Shown piece after piece: positions 39,326 to 46,285 of a DNA stretch of 64,000 nt (within the stretch, counting starts at the first letter, position 1; each line of letters begins with the position of its first letter). The translations under genes were made by a program, and so were the position numbers. This DNA is from Saccharothrix luteola. GTDB taxonomy: Bacteria > Actinomycetota > Actinomycetes > Mycobacteriales > Pseudonocardiaceae. The stretch is taken from the NCBI RefSeq assembly GCF_020859565.1, contig NZ_JAJHUO010000033.1, forward strand, positions 52,202 to 116,201. Reading direction: 5' to 3'. Under the pieces are notes generated by a model. It was not told where the DNA came from and did no database searches. It was given only the letters and a program-made list of their open reading frames with translations.

Positions 39326-40942
39326 TCAGGCGCCGGACCGGCGCGCCGTGACGAGCGTGTCGCCCAGCGACCGCAACCGCGTGTCGGTCCGCTGGACCTG
39401 CTCCGCGACCACGTCCAGCGCCCGGTCCAGGTGCGGGCGCACGGTCGCGGCCCAGTCGACGCCCGACGCCCGGTCACGGGCGTCCTGGGTCGGCTCCGGG
39501 AACGCCGCGGCCACCGCGTACACGACCGCGCCGAGCACCGCGTCCAGCACCAGCTCCGGCAGCAGCGACATCACCAGGTTGGGCAAGTGCCCCGCCTCTT
39601 CGCCACCCGATCGGGGCTGCCACGGGTCGAGGTGCGGCCGGACCATCTCCCACAGGCCCGCGTCGACCGCGCCCACGCCGTACCGGCCGGCCCACTGCAA
39701 CGCGTCCGCCCTGGTGACGGTGGCCGTCAGCACCTGGCGGGCGTCCGCGCCGATCCGCAGCAACTCCGCCAGGTCCAGGTCCTCCGGCGTGCCCATCAGC
39801 GCCGGCCGCAGGTCCATCGCCACCTGGTGGTGCCAGCGCGTCGCCCAGACCGCGCGCCACCACATGGCCTCCTGGGTGGTCGGCCGGGACAGCCACACCG
39901 CGATGTTGCGGAAGTAGGCCTTGATCTCCTCGTACGCGGCCCGACCGGCCGGCGACGCGGCGAACCCGACGCTCTTGATCGGGTCCTCCGGCACGGTCGG
40001 GTCGCCGACCAGGTTGACGTTGAAGAAGTGGTGCCACGTGGCGTCCACCGCGACCCGGCCGACGCCGACCTGGTGCCCGTCGTACGCGCCGATCGCGCCG
40101 AACGTGCTCGCGTCCAGCCGCCCCTTGCGCGGGTCGAGGTCCGCGGGCCGGGAGTTGATCGTCGACCACGCCACGACCTCCGGCGCCAGCCCCGCCGGGT
40201 ACTCGGTCATCTCGTACCCGTCGAAGGTGAACGACCTGGTCAGGTCGTCCGGCACGTAGCACTCGCCCTCGTGCGGGTGGTCCGGCAGCACGCGGATCGT
40301 GCCGCGCGGCCCCGACAGCAGCGGGTGCGGGTAGCCCTGGTGCGCCCACTTCGGCGAGTCCGACGTCGCGTACATCCGCGGCGTGATGACCTGCGGGATG
40401 TCGTCGGACTGGTCGTTGAGCTGGTACAGCGGGTCGTGGCCCTCCGACAGCGTGTCGTTGCGGTCCGGACCGTCGATCGACGGCGCGACCGGCTCGCCGT
40501 GCGGGCCGGGGTCCGGCCAGTGCCACTTGCGCATGCTCCGCACGCGCGGCAGGTCGCCGCACATGGACACGCCCAGGTCCTCGTGGTCGCCGGTGGCGAA
40601 CACGCCGCCGCCGGCATCCATGAACTCCGCCAACGCCCGCAACTCGGTCTGGTCCAACGGCGGCCTGGGCGCGCGGGCCACGCCGAACAGCCAGATCTGG
40701 TCGTACTGGCCCAGGTCGTGCCCGTCGAACCGGAACCCGGCCAGGTCCGCGGACAACGCCGGCAGGTTCTCCTCCCGGTGCGCCCGCGTCACCTCGAACC
40801 GGACCCACGGCCCGGGCGGCGTGGACAGCACGTCCACGAGGGTGGCCAGGCCGAAGTCGGCCCGGTCGAAGCTCGCCGTCCCATCGGTCACCATCAGGAT
40901 CCGGACGGCGTCCGGCTCGGCCAGGACGGACGTGTTCGGCAT
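39326..40942 (-). CDS. Unrecognised 538-residue protein in the chorismatase operon
   Basis: I do not recognise this family. The first 100 residues resemble a Rossmann-like or class I amidotransferase-like domain: VRILMVTDGTASFDRADFGLATLVDVL, then LGQYDQIWLFGV and LAEFMDAGGGVFATGDHEDLG. The middle has many His, Trp and Asp (RSMRKWHWPDPGPHGEP, ATWHHFFNVNLVGDP). Near the C-terminus a stretch ending VLDAVLGAVVYAVAAAF is hydrophobic enough for one membrane or amphipathic helix. There is no signal peptide. ATG 40942 follows the chorismatase stop by 17 bases. It is probably an enzyme or scaffold acting on the chorismatase product, but this rests on gene order alone. Confidence 0.75.
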   Translation of the reverse strand: MPNTSVLAEPDAVRILMVTDGTASFDRADFGLATLVDVLSTPPGPWVRFEVTRAHREENLPALSADLAGFRFDGHDLGQYDQIWLFGVARAPRPPLDQTELRALAEFMDAGGGVFATGDHEDLGVSMCGDLPRVRSMRKWHWPDPGPHGEPVAPSIDGPDRNDTLSEGHDPLYQLNDQSDDIPQVITPRMYATSDSPKWAHQGYPHPLLSGPRGTIRVLPDHPHEGECYVPDDLTRSFTFDGYEMTEYPAGLAPEVVAWSTINSRPADLDPRKGRLDASTFGAIGAYDGHQVGVGRVAVDATWHHFFNVNLVGDPTVPEDPIKSVGFAASPAGRAAYEEIKAYFRNIAVWLSRPTTQEAMWWRAVWATRWHHQVAMDLRPALMGTPEDLDLAELLRIGADARQVLTATVTRADALQWAGRYGVGAVDAGLWEMVRPHLDPWQPRSGGEEAGHLPNLVMSLLPELVLDAVLGAVVYAVAAAFPEPTQDARDRASGVDWAATVRPHLDRALDVVAEQVQRTDTRLRSLGDTLVTARRSGA

Positions 40943-40959
40943 GGGTGCTCCCTCTCGGT

Positions 40960-41958
40960 TCACGGTGTCATCCCTTCGATCTCGACCAGCAGGTCCGGGC
41001 GGCAGACGTCGACGGTGAACACCGCGATGTCGGCGCGCCGGGAGAATTCGTCGCGGCACAGCCGCGTCACGAGGGGCACGTCCTCGGGTCGCTTGACGTA
41101 GACCTTGATCGCGCGCAGGTCCTCGAGGCGGTAGCCGCCGTCGATCCCGTGCTCGGTGAGGTTGTCCGCGCCGATGAGCGCGGCGATGTTGGCCAGCGTC
41201 ACCTGGACCTGGCGCGCCACGTCGCCCGGGGCCACGGTGGCGTGGTCGAGGATGCTCGCGGTGCCCGACACGTACAGCGAGCCCCGGCCCTGCTCCGGCT
41301 TCAGGTACGTCGCCCGCGCGAAGCTCGGCGGCCTCGGCCCGTACTGCTCCGGGTACTCGTGCGCGGGCACCTGCAACGGGTTCTCCAGGTGCACGGCCGC
41401 GTGCGACCGGTGCGCCAGGAAGTAGAACGCGACGCCGTCGCCCAGCGAGCCGATGCCGGTCGACGCCGGCATGGCGTGACCGCGCTCGTCGAACGCCTTG
41501 CCCCGGCCGACGCAGAAGTCCCGGTACACCTCGGTGCCGCGCGCGCTGCGCTCGGTGATGCCGTCGAGCATGTTCCACATGCGGAACACGTTCCGGTAGC
41601 CCAGGGCCTCGACCAGCTCGAACGCCGCCAGGTAAGCCTGGTGGGCCGCCTGTTCGCAGTCCTCCGACGGCCCGATCCACCCGGCGCAGAACAGCACCTC
41701 GCCGTCGTGCGCGTAGAGCAGCCCCTTGTGCTCGCCGGTCCGGACCACGCTCCCCTCGGTGTGCCAGACCTCCACGACCTCGGGCTCGCCCGGCCGCAGC
41801 ATGTGCAGCGGGAGGACCGGCAGGCCGTGCTCCCACCGCGGCCGGCCGCCCCTGGTCGAGTGGCGGACGGCGCCCAGCACGGTGTCGCCCGCCAGGACGG
41901 CGAAGTCCTCCGCCGTCCGGAACGTGCACGGCGGCGTCACTATCACGTTGCCACGCAA
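40960..41958 (-). CDS. Chorismatase (FkbO/Hyg5 family), probably 3-hydroxybenzoate-forming
   Basis: A 332-residue enzyme of the chorismatase family, which removes pyruvate from chorismate. It has an RidA-like fold with GLLYAHDGEVLFCAGWIG, GYRNVFRMWNMLDGITE and SLYVSGTASILDHATV; the catalytic Glu326 is in LLVEIEG. Gly232 in VSGTAS and Cys319 in VDVCRPD fall where I recall Hyg5 having Gly240 and Cys327 (same 87-residue spacing), the residues linked with 3-hydroxybenzoate rather than dihydroxycyclohexadiene formation. TTG 41958 is favoured because GAGGGGG lies seven bases upstream; GTG 41946, overlapping the DAHP synthase stop as GTGA, is the alternative. The product may serve as a starter unit or pigment precursor. 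Confidence 0.88.
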   Translation of the reverse strand: MRGNVIVTPPCTFRTAEDFAVLAGDTVLGAVRHSTRGGRPRWEHGLPVLPLHMLRPGEPEVVEVWHTEGSVVRTGEHKGLLYAHDGEVLFCAGWIGPSEDCEQAAHQAYLAAFELVEALGYRNVFRMWNMLDGITERSARGTEVYRDFCVGRGKAFDERGHAMPASTGIGSLGDGVAFYFLAHRSHAAVHLENPLQVPAHEYPEQYGPRPPSFARATYLKPEQGRGSLYVSGTASILDHATVAPGDVARQVQVTLANIAALIGADNLTEHGIDGGYRLEDLRAIKVYVKRPEDVPLVTRLCRDEFSRRADIAVFTVDVCRPDLLVEIEGMTP

Positions 41959-43154
41959 TGTTTTTCCCCCTCTTGAAGTCGGACCGCACGCCACGCCGCG
42001 ATCACGGCGAGCGCCTGTCCGGGATTGAGCCGGGGGTCGCAGAGGCTCGTGTACGAGCCGGTCGGGAAGTCGTCCCAACCGCATTCCGCGACCTCGTCCG
42101 GAGTGGTCTCCAGGTGCAGGCCGCCGGCCACCCCTCCGGCGGCCCGCACCGCGGCCCGGAAGCCCGCGACCTCGCGGACCACCGTGGCGACCAGTCGTGC
42201 CTTGCGGCCCTCGGCGTCGGTGACCGTGTTGCCGTGCATCGGGTCGCACAGCCAGATCACCGGGTGGCCGGCCGCGCGGACCGCGCCCACCAGCGGCGGC
42301 AGCAGCTCGGACACGTCGTCCGCGCCGAGCCGGGCGATCAGCGTCAGCCGACCCGGCTCCCGCTCCGGGTCCAGCCGCTCGCACAGCGCCCGCAGCTCGT
42401 CCGGCCGCATGGCCGGACCCACCTTGCACGCCACCGGGTTCGCCACCGACGCCAGCAGCCGCACGTGCGCGCCGTCGACGTCGCGGGTCCGCTCGCCGAT
42501 CCACGGCCAGTGCGTCGAGGTCAGCAGCGGGACGCCCCGGTCGTCCCGGCGCACCATCGGCAGCTCGTAGTCCAGCACCAGCGCCTCGTGGCTGGTCCAC
42601 AGCGACGGGTGGTGGCGCCGCAGCAGCTCGGTCGCCGACCGCGCCGCGTGGTAGCCGGCGACGAGCCTGGCCGGGTCCGCCCGCCGGGCCAACGCGTCCC
42701 CCTGCGGCGCGTTGACCAGGTCGCCCCGGTAGACCGGCAGCTCCACCCCGTCGACCACCTCGGTCGGCCGCGACCGCGGCTTGGCGAACTGCCCGGCCAT
42801 CCGGCCGACCCGCACCACGGGCCGGTCGCCGTCGCCGAGGGCCGTCGCCAGTCGGTCGACCAGCGCCGCCTTCGGCGTCACGTGGCGCGGACCGCACTCG
42901 GCGAACGGCTCGGCGCAGTCACCGGCCTGCACGACGAGCCGCCGACCGGCCGCGACCTCGGCCAGCTCGCGCCGCAGCGCCGCCACCTCGCAGGGCGTCA
43001 CCAGGCCGGCCAACCGCGCCAGCCTCGCCCGGAACCACCGCGCGCGGCGGTCCGGCCACGGCGGCTGCTGGGCGGCGGTCAGCGATTTCCAGTGCGCCGT
43101 CTCCCATTCGGACAACACCTTGGCGTGGCTGCGCGGAACTGGCTCCGTGGACAC
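41943..43154 (-). CDS. Type II 3-deoxy-D-arabino-heptulosonate-7-phosphate (DAHP) synthase
   Basis: A 403-residue enzyme that joins phosphoenolpyruvate and erythrose 4-phosphate, the first step to chorismate. Type II signatures are visible: WKSLTAAQQPPWPD near the N-terminus, VVQAGDCAEPFAEC, RVGRMAGQFAKPRS, WTSHEALVLDYE, CKVGPAMRPDEL, LCDPMHGNT and LHLETTPDEV. GTG 43154 has GGAGG five bases upstream; longer frames lack a ribosome-binding site. As first gene of an operon with a chorismatase, it is probably the secondary-metabolism copy that raises shikimate flux, perhaps free of feedback control. Its stop overlaps the chorismatase start region. Confidence 0.93.
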   Translation of the reverse strand: MSTEPVPRSHAKVLSEWETAHWKSLTAAQQPPWPDRRARWFRARLARLAGLVTPCEVAALRRELAEVAAGRRLVVQAGDCAEPFAECGPRHVTPKAALVDRLATALGDGDRPVVRVGRMAGQFAKPRSRPTEVVDGVELPVYRGDLVNAPQGDALARRADPARLVAGYHAARSATELLRRHHPSLWTSHEALVLDYELPMVRRDDRGVPLLTSTHWPWIGERTRDVDGAHVRLLASVANPVACKVGPAMRPDELRALCERLDPEREPGRLTLIARLGADDVSELLPPLVGAVRAAGHPVIWLCDPMHGNTVTDAEGRKARLVATVVREVAGFRAAVRAAGGVAGGLHLETTPDEVAECGWDDFPTGSYTSLCDPRLNPGQALAVIAAWRAVRLQEGEKHCVAT

Positions 43155-43417
43155 TCGCGCCTCCGTTGGTCTGGTTCGGTCGTCGGTTTGTACGGCAATC
43201 ATGCGGAAAGGCGATGTGCCTTTTCGTCGGTCCCCGGGTGGATTCGCCGTGTCCGCTTTCCCGTGCGGCGTCGCCCGATCGAGGTAAACCGTGAGGGGGA
43301 TCGTCAAGCTCCGACGCAGGGTGGACGATAGTTCGGGGAAGGTGTGGTGCCATTGTTCCCAGCGCGTGGAAATGCGTGCGCGCCGAACACGGGATCGCGT
43401 GACAAGGGGAGGGAATA
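43155..43417. other. Divergent regulatory region between the chorismatase operon and the two-component system
   Basis: About 260 bases with locally lower GC. GATAGT at 43326-43331 could be a -10 box for the plus-strand unit. No perfect palindrome was found by eye. The operon's own promoter should also lie here. Confidence 0.4.
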
Positions 43418-43618
43418 GTGTCCGGTTCCAACGTGCGACTCGTCGGGTCGGTCCAGGCGCGCGGTTTCGACGGCGAACCCCGGGAACGCCATCCGGCGGC
43501 CGGTCCGCCGGAGGTCCCGCGGCACGAGCCGAACGGCGACGACCTCACCGGATCACGGTCGGGCGGGGTGCTCGCCGCGTGCGGCGACCTGCCGTCGTGC
43601 CGGAAGGAATCGGCCTGA
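43418..43618 (+). CDS. Small 66-residue protein coupled to the histidine kinase
   Basis: A short frame starting at GTG 43418 with AGGGGAGGG (43405-43413) four bases upstream. It ends at TGA 43616-43618, sharing a base with the kinase ATG (TGATG), so it would be translationally coupled. The peptide is Arg/Gly/Pro-rich with two Cys near the end (AACGDLPSCRKESA). I recognise no family. The ribosome-binding site and coupling argue for real translation, either as a leader that controls kinase synthesis or as a small partner; chance in GC-rich DNA remains possible. Confidence 0.4.
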   Translation: MSGSNVRLVGSVQARGFDGEPRERHPAAGPPEVPRHEPNGDDLTGSRSGGVLAACGDLPSCRKESA

Positions 43619-44835
43619 TGGACGGCGGGGGGCGGCCACGGTGGTTGTCCCGCCCCACGGCGGTCGACGTCGCCCTGGCGGCTTCGGCCACCGCGGTGGA
43701 CGTCTTCCTGTTCTCGGCGTTCAGCAACCGCACGCCGGAGGGCGCGGGCCTGTGGTTGTTCGTCGCCCTGGTCGCGATCGGCTTCGCGGCGCTGCTGGCG
43801 CGGCGCAGGTACCCCGTGCTGGCGTTCGGGGTCGTCTGGGTGTGGGCGGTGCTCGTCACGCCGACGAACGACTTGGAGTTCCAGCCGACCGCGATGCCGT
43901 GCGTGGCGTTGTTCGCCGTCGCGCTGCACGCGCAGCTCAAGGCGTCGGCCGGCGCGCTGCTCGCGTGCGCGGTGCTCGCCGTGCTGACCGGGCTGACCGA
44001 GGCCGCGTCCCGGCCGCCCGAGGCGCGGCTGGTGGCCACCTACGCCACGCTGCTGTTCTACCTGCTCGTGTACGGCTGCGTGTGGGCCGGCGGGCGGTCG
44101 GCGCGGCTGAGCCGGCAGCACGCCGAGGACCTGGAGTTCCGCCGGCGGGTGGAGGCGCACGAGGCGGTGCTGGGCGAGCGCACCCGCATCGCGCGCGAAC
44201 TGCACGACATCGTGGCGCACTCGGTGACCGTGATGGTGTTGCAGGCGGCGGGCGCGCGGCGGGTGCTCGACAGCGACCCGGTGCGGGTCGGGCACGCGCT
44301 CGGCCACATCGAGGAGGCGGGCGAGCAGGCGATGGGCGAGCTGCGGCGGATGCTGACCGCGTTGCGGCTCAGCGACGACGACGAGTCGGGCGACGGGGTG
44401 ACCGGTCGGCCGCAGCCGGGGCTGGCGGACGTGGAGCACCTGGTCGGCACGATCGCGGCGGCCGGGGTGCGGGTCCACACGAGGGTGGAGGGTGAGCCGG
44501 GTCGGTTGGCCGCCAGCGTGGACCTCGCCGCGTACCGGGTCGTGCAGGAGGCGTTGACGAACGTGACCAAGCACGTGGGGCCCGGCGCGGAGGTGGACGT
44601 GCGGCTGCGGTGGGAGCCGTGCGAGCTGACCGTCGAGGTCGCCGACGACGGCCGCGGGAGGCGGCCGGAGCGGGCGCTGTCCACGAACCACGGCCTGGCC
44701 GGGCTCGTGGAGCGGCTGGCGATCGTGGGCGGGAGGTTGGCGGCCGAACCGGCGCCGACGGGCGGGTTCCGGGTGACGGCCGTGCTGCCGGTCGCCGGGC
44801 CGGTGGCGAGCGAGCCCGTGCGGGAGCACCGGTGA
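43618..44835 (+). CDS. Membrane sensor histidine kinase, HisKA_3 (NarL-type partner)
   Basis: A 405-residue kinase. The N-terminal half (about 15-160) has four to five membrane helices. The dimerisation/phosphorylation motif is ERTRIARELHDIVAHSVTVMV (His near 195), and the ATP-binding domain shows ALTNVTKHVG, VADDGRG and NHGLAGLVERLAIVGG. GGAAGGAA lies upstream of ATG 43618. It overlaps the response regulator by four bases (GTGA). It is divergent from the DAHP synthase/chorismatase operon and may control it. No extracellular sensor domain is obvious, so the signal is probably detected in the membrane. Confidence 0.92.
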   Translation: MDGGGRPRWLSRPTAVDVALAASATAVDVFLFSAFSNRTPEGAGLWLFVALVAIGFAALLARRRYPVLAFGVVWVWAVLVTPTNDLEFQPTAMPCVALFAVALHAQLKASAGALLACAVLAVLTGLTEAASRPPEARLVATYATLLFYLLVYGCVWAGGRSARLSRQHAEDLEFRRRVEAHEAVLGERTRIARELHDIVAHSVTVMVLQAAGARRVLDSDPVRVGHALGHIEEAGEQAMGELRRMLTALRLSDDDESGDGVTGRPQPGLADVEHLVGTIAAAGVRVHTRVEGEPGRLAASVDLAAYRVVQEALTNVTKHVGPGAEVDVRLRWEPCELTVEVADDGRGRRPERALSTNHGLAGLVERLAIVGGRLAAEPAPTGGFRVTAVLPVAGPVASEPVREHR

Positions 44836-45533
44836 TCCGGGTGATGCTGGTGGACGACCAGCCGTTGGTGCGGGCGGGGCTGGCGATGCTGCTCGACGCC
44901 GAGCCGGACATCGAGGTGGTGGCCGAGGCGGACGAGGGCGCGGGCGCGGTCGCGCGGGCCGCGGAGCTGCACCCGGACGTGGTGCTGATGGACGTGAGGA
45001 TGCCCGGCGTGGACGGGGTCGAGGCGACGCGGCGGATCATCGACGCGGACCCGGCGGGGGAGGACCACGCCACGAAGATCATCATCCTGACGACGTACAA
45101 CGTGGACGAGGCGGTGTACGCGGCGTTGCGGGCCGGTGCGACCGGGTTCCTGCTCAAGGACGCGGTGCCGCGCGAGCTGGTGGACGCGGTGCGCACGGTG
45201 GCGTCCGGCGAGGCGTGGCTGGACCCGACCGTCGCGAAAGGACTGATCCGGGAGTTCGCCGCCCGGCCACGGCACCAGATGCCGACGTCGGCGGAGATGG
45301 GCGAGCTGACGGTGCGGGAGCGGGAGGTGCTGGTGCTCGTGGCGCACGGGTTCTCGAACCCGGAGATCGCCGTGCACCTCGTGGTCGGTGAGGCGACGGT
45401 GAAGACGCACCTGGGGCGGATCCTGATGAAGCTCGGGCTGCGTGACCGCGCCCAGGCGATCGCGGCGGCGTACCAGAGCGGCTTGGTCCTGCCGGGGAGC
45501 AGCCCGCCACCGCCGGCCGGTCGTCCGGCTTGA
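44832..45533 (+). CDS. Response regulator, NarL/FixJ family
   Basis: A 233-residue regulator: receiver domain with VDDQPLVRAGL, phosphoacceptor Asp in VVLMDVRMPGVDG (near 55) and Lys in FLLKDAVP, then a LuxR-type helix-turn-helix LTVREREVLVLVAHGFSNPEIAVHLVVGEATVKTHLGRILMKLG. GTG 44832 overlaps the kinase stop (GTGA). It completes the two-component pair with the upstream kinase. The C-terminal tail PGSSPPPPAGRPA is disordered. Targets are not visible; the divergent chorismatase operon is the nearest candidate. Confidence 0.93.
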   Translation: MIRVMLVDDQPLVRAGLAMLLDAEPDIEVVAEADEGAGAVARAAELHPDVVLMDVRMPGVDGVEATRRIIDADPAGEDHATKIIILTTYNVDEAVYAALRAGATGFLLKDAVPRELVDAVRTVASGEAWLDPTVAKGLIREFAARPRHQMPTSAEMGELTVREREVLVLVAHGFSNPEIAVHLVVGEATVKTHLGRILMKLGLRDRAQAIAAAYQSGLVLPGSSPPPPAGRPA

Positions 45534-45613
45534 TCCTCGCGGGCCGGCCCGTCTTGATCGTTACGGTGGGTCGGGGGGCGGGTGCACGGCGGTGGTGCGC
45601 GCTACCGTGAGCT

Positions 45614-46087
45614 GTGCGCATCCTCCCGCGCCGGGCACATCGCCGTGCCGAACCGCCGAGCGTGGTGCTCGATCCGGCAACGGCGGAACTCGTGCGTCTG
45701 GGCGCGTTGCTGGAGGTCGTGGTCCAGGCCGTGGCGTTGCAGGAGCGGGCGGAGGCCGTGATCGCCGACTGCGCGCAACCCGGTGAGACGTCGTGGGAAG
45801 TCGCGCGCAGCGGACGTGCCGTGGCGGCCCAGTACGGCAGGCTGTCCGGCTGGGCGGCGGACCTCGTGTGGCAGACCGACCGTCCCCCGCCGCCGCAGCG
45901 GGTCGTGGAACTCATCCGCTACCACCTCGGCATGCTGGACTGCGCCCTGCGCCTGGCGTTCCCCCGCTACCGCACGGACCGCCTGGAATCCCGCCGCCTG
46001 TCCATGACGGGCCTCGGCACCCCGGCCCGCGAACTGCGCGACCTGGAAACCGCCCTCCGCCACCGCATCACCACCCTCTCCGCGTAG
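45614..46087 (+). CDS. Unrecognised 157-residue helical protein
   Basis: A soluble, mostly alpha-helical protein (VVLDPATAELVRLGALLEVVVQAVALQERAEAVIADC) with no motif I recognise and no signal peptide. TACCGT at 45603-45608 lies five bases before GTG 45614, so the gene is probably leaderless. Its stop lies directly against the 22-base repeat array. It follows the two-component system by 80 bases and could be a separate unit. Confidence 0.6.
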   Translation: MRILPRRAHRRAEPPSVVLDPATAELVRLGALLEVVVQAVALQERAEAVIADCAQPGETSWEVARSGRAVAAQYGRLSGWAADLVWQTDRPPPPQRVVELIRYHLGMLDCALRLAFPRYRTDRLESRRLSMTGLGTPARELRDLETALRHRITTLSA

Positions 46088-46284
46088 CCGCGTGTCGAAC
46101 CTTCAGCGCCCGCGTGTCGAACACTCAGGACCCGCGTGTCGAACCTTGAGGACCCGCGTGTCGAACACTCGGGCCCTCCGAATTCAACGTTCAGGACGAC
46201 TCGGCATCGGGCAGCGGGATCCTGAGCGTTGAATTCGGGGGTCCTGGAGGTTCGACACGCGGGTCCTGGAGGTTCGACACGCGG
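46088..46284. repeat. Array of 22-base repeats forming a giant inverted repeat
   Basis: CCGCGTGTCGAAC starts at 46088, 46110, 46132 and 46154, exactly 22 bases apart. A fifth, diverged unit in register carries GAATTCAACGTTCAGGA (46180-46196). After a centre of about 23 bases comes its inverse TCCTGAGCGTTGAATTC (46220-46236), then GTTCGACACGCGG at 46250 and 46272, again 22 bases apart. The arms can pair over some 65 bases. It fills the gap between two convergent genes, so it would act as a terminator in both directions. Four left units face two right units, so the array is unequal. Confidence 0.85.
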
Positions 46285-46285
46285 G

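Noticed and set aside
40960..41958. Plain RidA/YjgF-family protein
   Set aside because: The length (about 330 residues), the GLLYAHDG and SGTAS regions and linkage to DAHP synthase fit chorismatase; RidA proteins are about 130 residues.
46088..46284. CRISPR array
   Set aside because: The repeats are spaced by only about nine bases, are arranged in inverted halves, lack unique spacers and have no cas genes nearby.
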